Below, piece by piece: positions 8,571 to 17,348 of a DNA stretch of 58,150 nucleotides. The number at the start of each line of letters is the position of its first letter. The first letter of the stretch is position 1. The notes beneath the pieces were generated by a model. The model had not been told where the DNA came from. It saw only the letters and a program-made list of their open reading frames with translations, and searched no databases. The DNA lies in NCBI GenBank assembly GCA_017962765.1, contig JAGCUP010000194.1, forward strand, positions 1 through 58,150. The letters are read 5' to 3'. The translations under genes were made by a program, and so were the position numbers. This DNA comes from Muribaculaceae bacterium. GTDB taxonomy: Bacteria > Bacteroidota > Bacteroidia > Bacteroidales > Muribaculaceae.

Positions 8571-8753
8571 CTTCTTCAACTAATAACTAATTCACTTTCC
8601 TTGTGCGGCCGTCGCGGCTCGCGGGCTAAAATTCACGGTGCAAAGTTAGCACATTATGTGTGCCCATGAAATCGCCTGTTGTGGGTATTTTTCTTCACGA
8701 CAGTCCCTGCCGCTCCCCATTGAAGGTGATAGAATCAGTTTTTTGGAGTGATT

Positions 8754-8786
8754 TTTGGCCGCATTGAGGAAAATGTAGTAACTTTG
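8754..8786 (+). promoter_or_regulatory. Bacteroidota-type promoter upstream of the NrnA-type gene
   Basis: TTTG at 8754-8757 lies 21 bases from TAACTTTG at 8779-8786, an excellent fit to the Bacteroidota consensus. It is about 50 bases before the ATG at 8840. Confidence 0.65.
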
Positions 8787-8839
8787 CAGGTTATAGTGGT
8801 TGCGTCGCATGGCGTAGCCCGAGAGAAAACGAAGAAGCG

Positions 8840-9940
8840 ATGATTAGCAAGATAGTGGACTACCACAGCATAGGGCACCTCAAATATTTGGTGGAACGGG
8901 CGCGCAGCGTCGTCATCACATGCCACCTATCGCCCGACGGCGACGCCATAGGGTCGTCGCTAGCCCTGTGCCAACTGTTGCGCAACCTGGGTAAGCGCGC
9001 CGATGTCGTGCTCCCCGACCAAGTGCCTCGCCAGCTCACCTTCATTACCCAGGAAGAGGTGCTGCCCGTGACATTCAGCGTGAACCGCATCAAGGCACAG
9101 TCACTCATCAACCGCGCATCGCTCATCGTCTGTCTCGACTTCAACTCGCTCAAACGCCTTGACAAGCTGGGACCCGTCGTGGCCGACGCCCGCGCCGACA
9201 AGGTTGTCATCGACCACCACGAGGACCCCGACATGGAAGGCCTCAAAGTGATGATTTCGCACCCCGAGACTTCTTCGACATGCGAGCTCGTCTATCGTGT
9301 GGCCATGCAAGCCGGTTGGTTGCGCCATCTCGACCGCTTTGTGGCGAGCTGCCTATATTTAGGGCTAATGACTGACACGGGTAACTTCGCCTACGACAAC
9401 GCAGACAACCCCGAGGTGTTTGAAATCGTCGCCGCACTCATGCGCCACGGCATCGACCGCCACGAGCTCCATAAACGCGCCATCGACAATTATCACGTGA
9501 ACGCGCTCAGGTTGCAGGGCTATGCCATACACGAAAAGATGCGCGTTGACATGGAGCGCGGCGCCGCCCTCATCACGCTCGACAGCGCCGAGCTCGAACG
9601 CTTCGACTACCAGCGCGGCGATACCGAGGCCCTCGTGAACCGCCCGCTGTCTGATCCCGGCATCCGGTGGTCCACCTTTATGCGCGAGGACGCCGAGCAC
9701 ATCAAGGTGTCGATGCGCGCCGAAGGCGACTTCCGCGTCGACGAGATTTGCGCACGCCACTTCAACGGCGGCGGCCATGTGCACGCTGCCGGCGGCGAGT
9801 TCTACGGCACTATGGCCGAAGCGGTGGCGGCCTACGAGGCCATCCTCGCCACTATTCCCCCACTCTTCCCCGCCGCCCCATCCTCCGAGAACGAAAACAA
9901 ACCAACAAATATTGAAGATAGCAAAAACAATGAAGATTAA
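8840..9940 (+). CDS. DHH/DHHA1 phosphoesterase, NrnA-type oligoribonuclease/PAP phosphatase
   Basis: This 366-residue cytoplasmic protein has the DHH-family metal motifs: D33-G-D35 in SPDGDAIGS, D125-H126-H127 in IDHHEDPD, and the DHHA1 substrate loop GGGH (310-313) followed by AAGGEF. NrnA proteins degrade very short RNA oligomers and dephosphorylate pAp. Length and motif order fit that family. It is the first gene of a unit with the DUF4827 lipoprotein, whose start overlaps its end by 11 bases. The C-terminus is a short Asn/Lys/Glu-rich tail. Confidence 0.88.
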   Translation: MISKIVDYHSIGHLKYLVERARSVVITCHLSPDGDAIGSSLALCQLLRNLGKRADVVLPDQVPRQLTFITQEEVLPVTFSVNRIKAQSLINRASLIVCLDFNSLKRLDKLGPVVADARADKVVIDHHEDPDMEGLKVMISHPETSSTCELVYRVAMQAGWLRHLDRFVASCLYLGLMTDTGNFAYDNADNPEVFEIVAALMRHGIDRHELHKRAIDNYHVNALRLQGYAIHEKMRVDMERGAALITLDSAELERFDYQRGDTEALVNRPLSDPGIRWSTFMREDAEHIKVSMRAEGDFRVDEICARHFNGGGHVHAAGGEFYGTMAEAVAAYEAILATIPPLFPAAPSSENENKPTNIEDSKNNED

Positions 9941-10508
9941 CAAAACTGTCATCGCTGCCGGCCTCGTGCTGGCCGCCTTGCTCCCGCTCGCCTCGTGCAA
10001 AGACAACGTGAGCTACGCTGAACTGCTCAACGACGAGCGCCACGCCACCAACGCCTACTTGTCGAATTTCAAGGTAATCAACGAGATTCCCGCCGACACC
10101 GTCTTCGAGGTGGGCGAGGATGCCCCCTTCTATCGCATCGATGAGGAAGGTAACGTGTACATGCAAGTGCTGCGCGCCGGCGACCGCAAGAACGACGCCC
10201 CCAAGACGTCGCAACGCATCTATTTCCGCTACATGCGCTACAACCTCAACACCTGGTATGCATATAACGAATGGGAAGGCGACGGGAACGAGAAGGACAT
10301 GAGCCTGGGAACAGCCTATTTCCTCTATGGAAACTTCACCGACACCGAATCGTTAGCATGGGGATACGGCATACAGATGCCGCTCGCCCTACTGGGAATA
10401 GACTGCGAGGTGAACCTGCTCATCAAGTCGCAGTATGGCCTCACATCCGAAATCAGTTACGTGCAGCCTTTCCTGTACCACGTGCGTTATTTCCCCAGCC
10501 AAATTTAA
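9930..10508 (+). CDS. DUF4827 family lipoprotein
   Basis: Starting at ATG 9930 gives a 192-residue protein with a lipoprotein signal (MKINKTVIAAG... LLPLASC, lipid-attached Cys about residue 23). The open frame extends further upstream, but that sequence overlaps the phosphoesterase and lacks a signal. The mature part (NAYLSNFKVINEIPADTVFE, later RIYFRYMRYNL and YGIQMPLALLG) is what I recognise as DUF4827, a Bacteroidota family thought to be related to FKBP-type peptidyl-prolyl isomerases. An envelope folding role is possible but unproven. Confidence 0.75.
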   Translation: MKINKTVIAAGLVLAALLPLASCKDNVSYAELLNDERHATNAYLSNFKVINEIPADTVFEVGEDAPFYRIDEEGNVYMQVLRAGDRKNDAPKTSQRIYFRYMRYNLNTWYAYNEWEGDGNEKDMSLGTAYFLYGNFTDTESLAWGYGIQMPLALLGIDCEVNLLIKSQYGLTSEISYVQPFLYHVRYFPSQI

Positions 10509-10524
10509 AAAAACCATAATCATT

Positions 10525-11910
10525 ATGTCACTTATCAAATCAATCTCCGGCATCCGGGGAACCATTGGCGGGCCTGCAGGCGACGGCCTCACCCCGCTCG
10601 ACATCGTCAAATTCACCAGCGCCTACGCCACTTTCATCCGCCGCAATACCACGCGCGATAGCAACGTCATCGTCGTGGGGCGCGACGCTCGACTGAGCGG
10701 GCGCATGGTGCTCAACCTCGTTTCCGGCACCCTCACCGGCATGGGCTTCGATGTGGTCAACATCGGGCTGGCCACCACGCCCACCACCGAACTTGCCGTC
10801 GTAGGCGAGCAGGCCTGCGGTGGCATCATCATCACGGCATCCCACAACCCCAAGCAATGGAACGCCCTCAAGTTGCTTAACGAGCAGGGCGAATTCCTCA
10901 CCGACGAGCAAGGCAAGGAAGTGTTGCGCTTGGCCGAGGCACAGGATTTCGACTATGCCCCCGTCGACCAATTAGGACGCGAGCAAAAGAATTACACCTA
11001 CCTGCGCCGGCACATTGACCAGGTGCTCGCACTGCCACTCGTTGACGTTAAGGCCATACGAAAGGCGAATTTCACCGTGGCTGTTGATGCCGTCAACAGC
11101 GTGGGCGGCATCGCCATCCCCACCCTGCTCGACAAGTTGGGCGTGAAAAAGACCGTGAAACTGTTCTGTGAACCAACCGGCAACTTCGGCCACACGCCCG
11201 AGCCCATCCCCGAGAACCTCACCGCCATCAGCGACTACATGAAGCGCGGCGAGGCCGACGTGGCCTTTGTCGTCGACCCCGACGTGGACCGTCTCGCCAT
11301 CATCATGGAGAACGGCGAGTTCTTCGTAGAGGAATACACCCTTGTGGCCGTCGCCGACTATGTGTTGGCCAATACGCCCGGCGCCACAGTGAGCAACCTC
11401 TCCTCATCGCGCGCATTGCGCGACGTCACCCTCGCGCGTGGGTGCTCCTACACCGCAGCCGCCGTGGGCGAGGTCAATGTGACTACCGAGATGCGTCGCA
11501 CCTGTGCCGTGATTGGCGGCGAAGGCAATGGCGGCGTCATCTATCCCGCCCTGCACTACGGCCGCGACGCCCTTGTGGGCGTGGCCTTGTTCCTCACCCT
11601 GCTTGCCAAGAGCGGCAAAAAGGTGAGCGAGCTCAAGAAAACCTATCCACAGTACAGCATCGCCAAGACTAAACTCGAATTGCGTCCCGACATGGATGTC
11701 GATGCCATCCTCAAGGCCGTCGAAAACCATTACAAGGACGAGCGCCTCACCACCATCGACGGCGTGAAAATCGACTTCGACGACAGCTGGGTGCACCTGC
11801 GCAAGAGCAACACCGAGCCCATCATCCGCATCTATAGCGAGGCCCATACTATGGAAGAGGCCGAAAAGTTGGGCGAAGACGTAAAGACAATCATTTCATC
11901 ATTAATATAA
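10525..11910 (+). CDS. glmM: Phosphohexomutase, phosphoglucosamine mutase-like
   Basis: This 461-residue alpha-D-phosphohexomutase has the phosphoserine loop TASHNPKQWNALKLL (S106), the metal loop D251-P-D-V-D-R256, the sugar-binding EGNGGVIYPALHYGRD and the phosphate-binding SNTEPIIRIYSEA. All four domains are present. In Bacteroidota this enzyme usually serves as GlmM (GlcN-6-P to GlcN-1-P for UDP-GlcNAc), although phosphomannomutase activity cannot be excluded from sequence alone. ATG 10525 aligns with family N-termini (MSLIKSISGIRGT); the frame extends upstream over the DUF4827 gene and that start is rejected. Confidence 0.88.
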   Translation: MSLIKSISGIRGTIGGPAGDGLTPLDIVKFTSAYATFIRRNTTRDSNVIVVGRDARLSGRMVLNLVSGTLTGMGFDVVNIGLATTPTTELAVVGEQACGGIIITASHNPKQWNALKLLNEQGEFLTDEQGKEVLRLAEAQDFDYAPVDQLGREQKNYTYLRRHIDQVLALPLVDVKAIRKANFTVAVDAVNSVGGIAIPTLLDKLGVKKTVKLFCEPTGNFGHTPEPIPENLTAISDYMKRGEADVAFVVDPDVDRLAIIMENGEFFVEEYTLVAVADYVLANTPGATVSNLSSSRALRDVTLARGCSYTAAAVGEVNVTTEMRRTCAVIGGEGNGGVIYPALHYGRDALVGVALFLTLLAKSGKKVSELKKTYPQYSIAKTKLELRPDMDVDAILKAVENHYKDERLTTIDGVKIDFDDSWVHLRKSNTEPIIRIYSEAHTMEEAEKLGEDVKTIISSLI

Positions 11911-11916
11911 ACCCTT

Positions 11917-13935
11917 ATGAACGCAAAAAAACTATTTTTAATAGCTATGGCATGCACCGCAATGGCGGCTAACGCAATCACTCCCGTCAAGGGTGTCGAC
12001 CGTAACAACCTCGACCCCACCACGCCTCCGGGCGAAGACTTCTACCAGTATGCCTGCGGAGGATGGATGAAAAACCACCCGCTCGACCCGCAGTATGCAC
12101 GCTTCGGCACCTTCGACCAACTCGCCGAGAACAGCCGTGAGCAAGTGAAGGACATCATCACCAATCTGGGCAGCAATAACCCGCGCGGCTCCATCGAACA
12201 AAAAGTGGGCGACCTTTATGCGCAGGGCATGGATAGCATCGCGCTTAACGCCGGCGGCAACAAGCCGTTGCTCACCCAGCTGAGCGCCATCGCCGTGGCC
12301 CCAAAATCCGATTTCATCCAGCTCGTGGCGATGATGCACAAGGGCGTAAACGACCCCTTTTTCAACAGCAGCGTAATGGCCGACCTCAAGAGCAGCAACG
12401 AGAACATGCTCTATTTCATGCAGGGCGGCCTCGGATTGGGCGACCGTGACTACTATCTTGAGAACGATGCGAACACCGTCAAGGTGCGCAAAGCCTACGA
12501 AGAGTATATTAACCGCGTGATGCAACTGGCCGGCTACAAGAAAGGCGATGCCAAGAAAGCCGTCAAGAACGTGATGGGCATCGAGACCGAACTGGCCCGC
12601 GTGGCCATGTCGCGCGAGGAGAGCCGCGACTATAGCAAGCTCTACAACGTGTTCACCCTCGATGAACTCAAGGCGAAATATCCCGCCATTAACTTCGACG
12701 CCTACCTCAACGCGCTCGGCGTGAGCGGTGTCGAAAAAGTGTGTGTGTTCCAACCCGCCTCGCTCGCAAAAGTGAACGAAATGTTCACCACGCTCAAAGA
12801 CAAACAAATTCGCGACTACCTCGCCTTTAAGATGGTCGATGCCGCTTCCAACTACCTCAGCGACGATTTCGTACAGGCCAACTTCGACATGTACAGCCGC
12901 GCACTGAGCGGAAAGCAAGTGATGCAGCCCCGCTGGAAACGCGCCCTTAACGTGCCCAACTCGCTGCTCGGCGAAGCCGTGGGTGAGCTGTACGTGAAAA
13001 AATATTTCCCCGAGGAGAGCAAGAAAAAAATGCAACGCCTCGTCGACAACTTGCGCATGGCACTTGGTGAGCACATCTCTTCTCTTTCGTGGATGAGCCC
13101 GCAAACCAAGGTCAACGCACTCGTCAAGCTCAACAGCTTCACCGTGAAAATCGGCTATCCCAACCAGTGGCACGACTACAGCAGCGTCAATATCGACCCT
13201 GCGCTACCCTATTGGAACAATGTGCTGGCAGCACGCCGTCACGCTGCCGAATATGAGTACAGCCAGCTTGGCAAGCCCGTCGACAAGGAGCGCTGGTGGA
13301 TGACACCACAGACCGTCAATGCTTACTACGAGCCTTCGAGCAACGAAATCTGCTTCCCCGCAGGCATCCTCCAGAAACCCTACTTCGACCCCGATGCCGA
13401 CGACGCCAGCAACTATGGCGCAATCGGCGTGGTCATCGGCCACGAGATGACCCACGGTTTTGACGACCAGGGCCGCAACTTCGACCACGAAGGCAACATG
13501 ATCGACTGGTGGACCGAGGAAGATGCAGCCAAATTCAAGCAACTGGCCGACAAACTCGGCGCACAGTACAGCGAAGTAATTGTTGCCGATGACGTGCACG
13601 CCAACGGCAACTACACCATGGGCGAGAACATTGCTGACCACGGCGGACTGCGTATCTCCTATAGCGCATTCCAGAAAACCCCGCAAGGCAAGGGCAACGA
13701 GCTTATCGACGGATTCACACCGGCACAACGCTTCTACCTGAGCTACGCCAACGTGTGGGCCAACAACATCACCAAGGAAGAAATCCTGCGCCGCACCAAG
13801 GTCGACCCGCACTCGCTGGGCAAGAACCGCGTCAATGTCGCCATCCGCAACCTCGAAGAGTTCTTCCGCGCCTTTGACGTGAAGGAAGGTGACAAGATGT
13901 ATCGCCCCGAGCAAGACCGCGTCATCATCTGGTAA
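11917..13935 (+). CDS. M13 family (neprilysin/PepO-like) zinc metallopeptidase
   Basis: This 672-residue exported endopeptidase has a signal peptide (residues 1-20, ending AANA). The mature protein starts with the M13_N-type region (GEDFYQYACGGWM) and ends with the catalytic domain: H509-E-M-T-H513 in VIGHEMTHGFDD, the third zinc ligand E570 in GENIADHGGL, and the substrate-binding NAYYEPSSNEI. Size and motif order match PepO/neprilysin. It probably degrades peptides in the periplasm. The start lies 6 bases after the mutase stop, so it is the last gene of that unit. Confidence 0.92.
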   Translation: MNAKKLFLIAMACTAMAANAITPVKGVDRNNLDPTTPPGEDFYQYACGGWMKNHPLDPQYARFGTFDQLAENSREQVKDIITNLGSNNPRGSIEQKVGDLYAQGMDSIALNAGGNKPLLTQLSAIAVAPKSDFIQLVAMMHKGVNDPFFNSSVMADLKSSNENMLYFMQGGLGLGDRDYYLENDANTVKVRKAYEEYINRVMQLAGYKKGDAKKAVKNVMGIETELARVAMSREESRDYSKLYNVFTLDELKAKYPAINFDAYLNALGVSGVEKVCVFQPASLAKVNEMFTTLKDKQIRDYLAFKMVDAASNYLSDDFVQANFDMYSRALSGKQVMQPRWKRALNVPNSLLGEAVGELYVKKYFPEESKKKMQRLVDNLRMALGEHISSLSWMSPQTKVNALVKLNSFTVKIGYPNQWHDYSSVNIDPALPYWNNVLAARRHAAEYEYSQLGKPVDKERWWMTPQTVNAYYEPSSNEICFPAGILQKPYFDPDADDASNYGAIGVVIGHEMTHGFDDQGRNFDHEGNMIDWWTEEDAAKFKQLADKLGAQYSEVIVADDVHANGNYTMGENIADHGGLRISYSAFQKTPQGKGNELIDGFTPAQRFYLSYANVWANNITKEEILRRTKVDPHSLGKNRVNVAIRNLEEFFRAFDVKEGDKMYRPEQDRVIIW

Positions 13936-13959
13936 TCCATTCCACCACCCTATCACATC

Positions 13960-14000
13960 ACGAATGGCAATTTCTCTTTCAGTGAGAAATTGCCATTCGT
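13960..14000 (+). terminator. Terminator after the M13 peptidase gene
   Basis: A perfect 17-bp stem (13960-13976 with 13984-14000) has a 7-base loop and is followed by CTTTCT. It lies 24 bases after the stop codon and may also serve the opposite strand. Confidence 0.75.
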
Positions 14001-14019
14001 CTTTCTATGGTGAACGGGT

Positions 14020-14142
14020 TTAGGCCAAAACTGAATTTACCGGAATGAGGCCGTCAAGGGGCGGAAAGTTGTTGAAGAGGAAATGGCCACCCAGCAGGCC
14101 CACTGCTACGATTGTCATGCTGAAAAGGAAAGTGGATAACAT
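14020..14142 (-). CDS. Putative 40-residue single-pass membrane peptide
   Basis: ATG 14142 opens a 40-codon frame. The first 23 residues are strongly hydrophobic (MLSTFLFSMTIVAVGLLGGH), followed by a short tail (FNNFPPLDGLIPVNSVLA). It lies alone between two terminators (13960-14000 and 14254-14290) in an otherwise empty gap. I know no family. It could be a small membrane protein or an accidental frame; no clear ribosome binding site or promoter decides this. Confidence 0.35.
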   Translation of the reverse strand: MLSTFLFSMTIVAVGLLGGHFLFNNFPPLDGLIPVNSVLA

Positions 14143-14253
14143 AGCTCTAAATTTTTAGTGGTTATTGTATCAAGTTTCACCTTTATATATCAACACGCGC
14201 ATTTGGTTACACCTCTCCACCACTTTTTTCAATCTTTTTCCCCTCATTTCACA

Positions 14254-14290
14254 AAAACAAGCCCCACGACAATGTCGCAGGGCTTGTTTT
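14254..14290 (-). terminator. Hairpin terminator downstream of the 14315-14821 gene
   Basis: AAAACAAGCCC (14254-14264) pairs with GGGCTTGTTTT (14280-14290). On the minus strand it lies 24 bases after the stop of the secreted hypothetical protein, and the stem itself ends in T residues. Confidence 0.65.
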
Positions 14291-14314
14291 GTGTCTACTT
14301 GACCGAGTGGTGAT

Positions 14315-14821
14315 TTACTCGAAGGTGTCCCAGTACATCTTGTAGGCGGCAGCCTGGTCAATGTCGGTAGGCTGCTCGGCGGCAAACTCGCCCCAGGTTT
14401 CACTATTGAGCAAGGTAGTGCGCACGAGGTTGTTGTTCATTTCGTCCCAGAACACGATGTGCTCAAGGCCGGGTGCCGACATGCTGGCGAAGCGCAACAT
14501 GAGTACCTCGCGTCCATTCACTTGGTGTGCGGTCACGTCGCCCGAAAGTTTCTCCACATTAGGCTTGAATGCCTCGTAACCGCAACGCTCCACGAATTCG
14601 GAGCTGTTCATAAGGTTGCGCATTAGCTGCGTGTTGTATTTCTTGCCCACGTTCTCGCGCAACACACTGCGGAAGTCAAGATTGATTACCGCCACGGGTT
14701 TGGTCACGTTGGTTTTGTTCCTGTTCGTGGTGGTGCGAGCACGTCCGCGACGCGGAGTGGCGGCCTGAACCACTGTCGTGAGTACGCAAAGGCCCATTAA
14801 GAGTACAATAAATTTCTTCAT
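14315..14821 (-). CDS. Secreted hypothetical protein
   Basis: Start ATG 14821 gives 168 residues with a clear signal peptide (MKKFIVLLMGLCVLTTVVQA), a basic Arg/Thr/Asn-rich stretch (TPRRGRARTTTNRNKTN) and a mixed alpha/beta domain of about 130 residues (INLDFRSVLRENVGKKYNTQ ... MYWDTFE). Upstream in-frame starts would only lengthen the N-terminus before the signal. I do not recognise the domain. It is monocistronic, with a terminator on its 3' side and a divergent neighbour on its 5' side. Confidence 0.65.
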   Translation of the reverse strand: MKKFIVLLMGLCVLTTVVQAATPRRGRARTTTNRNKTNVTKPVAVINLDFRSVLRENVGKKYNTQLMRNLMNSSEFVERCGYEAFKPNVEKLSGDVTAHQVNGREVLMLRFASMSAPGLEHIVFWDEMNNNLVRTTLLNSETWGEFAAEQPTDIDQAAAYKMYWDTFE

Positions 14822-14919
14822 GACGTTCATAATTTTGAGGTTAAACATTTATTTTGCGCAAATTTACAACTTTCCGCAAAAACTGCCACTTTTGGAGGCA
14901 TTTTTTTTGACTTTTTCAC

Positions 14920-14927
14920 TATCTTTG
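14920..14927 (+). promoter_or_regulatory. -7 box upstream of the DUF695-like gene
   Basis: TATCTTTG at 14920-14927 matches the Bacteroidota -7 consensus. A TTTTG at 14890-14894 lies 25 bases upstream, which is longer than usual. The box overlaps the in-frame ATG at 14927, which argues for the start at 14951. Confidence 0.45.
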
Positions 14928-14950
14928 TGGACACTAACCAACATTTGTTC

Positions 14951-15403
14951 ATGGCACGACTGAAAATAAGCAAAGAATGGTGGTCGGCACCCACCGAGGC
15001 CGAGAACGGCCGACTCATCATTGTCACCGGACGCAGCGACCTCGATAATGTGCGCCTCACCGGCAAATACATCTACCGCGTGGAAGTTACCTGGCGATAC
15101 GAGCCCGATGAAAAGGGAATGCCCAACTTCGACACCTACCGCCTCATGGGCACGGTGAACGACCTGCTACAGGACACCTTCGACCGAGACCCCACGGCGG
15201 TGTGCACCGGCATCTACACCGGCGACGGACAACGCGACTGGGTATTCTATTGCCGCAGTCTGCACATTTTCCAGCGCAAGTTCAACGAGGCCCTCGCCAA
15301 CGTGAGCGAGTATCTGCCACTCACCTTCCGTGCCGAAGAGGACCCCGAGTGGGCCGAATACGACGAAATGTCGCAAAACCAAATCCTCGATGACGAAAGT
15401 TGA
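14951..15403 (+). CDS. DUF695-like cytoplasmic protein
   Basis: This 150-residue acidic soluble protein (KISKEWWSAPTEAENGRLII ... RDWVFYCRSLHIFQRKFNEAL) resembles DUF695 proteins, a family of unknown function often found with RNase-inhibitor-like or immunity contexts. The RVEVTWRYEPDEKGMP strand and the aromatic YCRS region are what I recognise. ATG 14951 is preferred because the earlier ATG at 14927 falls within the -7 box. It is followed by a strong hairpin and appears monocistronic. Confidence 0.6.
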   Translation: MARLKISKEWWSAPTEAENGRLIIVTGRSDLDNVRLTGKYIYRVEVTWRYEPDEKGMPNFDTYRLMGTVNDLLQDTFDRDPTAVCTGIYTGDGQRDWVFYCRSLHIFQRKFNEALANVSEYLPLTFRAEEDPEWAEYDEMSQNQILDDES

Positions 15404-15436
15404 CAAGCAAACGGCAATGCCATTTGCTTGTCAACT
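15398..15436 (+). terminator. Terminator of the DUF695-like gene
   Basis: AGTTGACAAGCAAA (15398-15411) pairs perfectly with 15423-15436, an 11-base loop between them, then CTTATTCT. The stem overlaps the stop codon of the gene. Confidence 0.75.
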
Positions 15437-15468
15437 CTTATTCTAGTTAACTTGATTCGTTAACTCGT

Positions 15469-17163
15469 TTACTCTAAAAGGAGGTTGTAGAGCGCGGTCA
15501 CGTCGGAGCCGTTCACGATGCCGTCGCCGTTCACATCGGCATCACCGGCCACCTGGGCGCCATCGAGCAGCACATTATAGAGCGAGGTCACATCGGCACC
15601 GCTCACAATACCGTCACCGTTCACGTCACCTGGAGTGGGCGGCGTAACTTCACTGCCCTGCTTCACAGTGATAACGTGGCTTGCGCCATCGTAGTGGAAG
15701 TTGATTTTCGCTTCACGGTAGTTTTCACCTTCGGGCAGTGCTTCTGCGTGAATCACCACGTTGGTAACGCCCGTGTAGCTGCTGCCATCCATCACGTCAT
15801 CGACGTCGAGCCACAGCCAATCGGCAATTTCTTCATCCTCTTCGTCGGTGATATACCAAGCATCCGAGTTATAGTAGCTGCGGAACGCGAATTCCTTCTC
15901 GCCACCTTCGCCGGAAACCACAAACTCATCCTCGTCGCATACCAAATAATAGTAAGCCAAATCGTACATAAAATCCCATGCCGTAGCATAGCCGGTGGTA
16001 TAGTGGAAGTTGGCGCCACCCATACGCGCCTTTTCCTCGGCTATGAAGTAAAGGTAGGCGTGGGCCTCGCTCGGAATGAGATTCTCATGCTTGGCGAACA
16101 GCGAGCAATATTGTGCGTCATCACTCTTGAGGAGTATCATTACCGGTTCGTTAATCACCAGTGCATTGGCAGCACCCGTTTCTGGATCCACCTGTTCCAA
16201 CTCATCAAAGTGAATCATTTGCGTAGAGCTTTCTTTAGCTTCCACTTCGACCGTTTTGGTGGCGAGCACCCTAGAAGACCATGTGTTCATGGTTCCGTTC
16301 TCTTTTTGTGTACAACGAAGCACCTCAAGAGTGATAGTGCCGCCCTTCATGATGCGCAGACGTGGATACACGCCTTTAAGTACAAAGGGGTGTCCCGGCT
16401 CCACATTGAGAAATTCTGCAATACCTTTTACCTCCACCGTATCATATTTCCACCGCGTGGCGCCGTTCTGGTTCGTAACCTCGCTGTTCACCATCGTTTG
16501 CGTGGGGTTGTAGCTTAGCGAGCCCCACGAGCGGTCGGTATTTGAGGCGAGATAAGTGCGGCCGGTGCTTGAGTTAGTGTATTGGGCGGGACCACCAGCC
16601 TTGAAGTAACCCCACGAGAAAGTGGAGTCGCCCATGGCATTGAAGGCCGTCAATTCGGGAGCCTTGCGGTAGAAGGGCTGGATGTTCTCAATTGTGTAGG
16701 TCGAGACATCATCCACTGGATCCAACTCAGGATATGCGCCGTTTTCAAAGGGGCCATAACCTTGCCAAGTGAGCCAAGTAGGATACTGCGTGGTGCAATC
16801 AGTCACTGTCACGTCGATAAAAGGCGGCGTGAACAGGAAGTAGTTCCAATTGGAAAAGCCATAGCCGTCGAGTGACAGGCCTGTGAAGAAAGTGCCAAGA
16901 GGGCGCGAATAGTAGGCACCCGGGCGCTTGGTGGGTGTCTCTTCGTCGCGCATAATCACCGGCATTCGTTCACCGGCAACCACGGCAGGCGTCCAATCGT
17001 TTGCGGCAGCATCAGGCGTCATGTCACTGAAGAGGTTGCTCACTTTCATCTCCAAGCCATTAACAGGAGCCGGAGTGTTCATCTTTGCCGTTAGCGGTTT
17101 TGACTTGGCAGCAGCCCCCAAAACGAAGAGGGCGGTAGCCAATAGAAGTAATACTTTTTTCAT
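15469..17163 (-). CDS. Secreted multidomain protein with C-terminal dockerin-like repeats
   Basis: ATG 17163 gives 564 residues with a signal peptide (MKKVLLLLATALFVLGAAA). The body is a large beta-rich region of unknown function (YYSRPLGTFFTGLSLDGYGF, later Trp/Tyr-rich strands) followed by a BACON-like beta-sandwich near 430-505 (ending HVITVKQGSE). The last about 55 residues are two dockerin type I-like repeats (GDVNGDGIVSGADVTSLYNV, then DVNGDGIVNGSDVTALYN), each with a Ca-binding Asp/Asn loop. Its N-terminal half is a paralogue of the protein at 18180-19877. The function is unknown; the tail may anchor it at the surface. Confidence 0.75.
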   Translation of the reverse strand: MKKVLLLLATALFVLGAAAKSKPLTAKMNTPAPVNGLEMKVSNLFSDMTPDAAANDWTPAVVAGERMPVIMRDEETPTKRPGAYYSRPLGTFFTGLSLDGYGFSNWNYFLFTPPFIDVTVTDCTTQYPTWLTWQGYGPFENGAYPELDPVDDVSTYTIENIQPFYRKAPELTAFNAMGDSTFSWGYFKAGGPAQYTNSSTGRTYLASNTDRSWGSLSYNPTQTMVNSEVTNQNGATRWKYDTVEVKGIAEFLNVEPGHPFVLKGVYPRLRIMKGGTITLEVLRCTQKENGTMNTWSSRVLATKTVEVEAKESSTQMIHFDELEQVDPETGAANALVINEPVMILLKSDDAQYCSLFAKHENLIPSEAHAYLYFIAEEKARMGGANFHYTTGYATAWDFMYDLAYYYLVCDEDEFVVSGEGGEKEFAFRSYYNSDAWYITDEEDEEIADWLWLDVDDVMDGSSYTGVTNVVIHAEALPEGENYREAKINFHYDGASHVITVKQGSEVTPPTPGDVNGDGIVSGADVTSLYNVLLDGAQVAGDADVNGDGIVNGSDVTALYNLLLE

Positions 17164-17205
17164 AAGCAAAAATTAAGAATTTTATAAAAATGGTAATAAT
17201 ATTTG

Positions 17206-17236
17206 CAAATTTAAGCACAATCGACGAATTTTCAAA
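17206..17236 (-). promoter_or_regulatory. Promoter of the dockerin-tailed gene at 15469-17163
   Basis: On the minus strand, TTTG (17236-17233) lies 19 bases from TAAATTTG (17213-17206), an excellent Bacteroidota promoter, about 43 bases before ATG 17163. Confidence 0.65.
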
Positions 17237-17240
17237 AAAA

Positions 17241-17285
17241 ATTAAAAAAAAAACGAGGGGAGGCCCCGTCTCGGGATTCCCCTCG
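17241..17285 (-). terminator. Terminator downstream of the 17349-19877 reading frame
   Basis: CGAGGGGA (17254-17261) pairs with TCCCCTCG (17278-17285). On the minus strand the stem is followed by a run of about ten T residues, a classic intrinsic terminator. Confidence 0.8.
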
Positions 17286-17348
17286 CCACAACATTTTGGT
17301 AATATATTGTGCTTATATTGAGATGTTGTGTAGAATCAATTTACATGA

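Larger units (their letters stand above)
8507..8839 (+). other. Intergenic region with terminator and promoter
   Basis: The 333 bases hold the operon terminator at 8537-8570 and the promoter at 8754-8786, listed separately. Between them is a GC-rich stretch near 8605-8630 with short self-complementary runs and no recognisable gene. Confidence 0.55.

Noticed and set aside
11938..13173. 411-codon minus-strand frame opposite the M13 peptidase
   Set aside because: The plus-strand gene has all M13 motifs. The antisense frame is a His/Val/Leu-rich shadow without domains.
14170..14403. 77-codon minus-strand frame overlapping the secreted hypothetical gene
   Set aside because: It overlaps the coding end and terminator of the better supported gene at 14315-14821.
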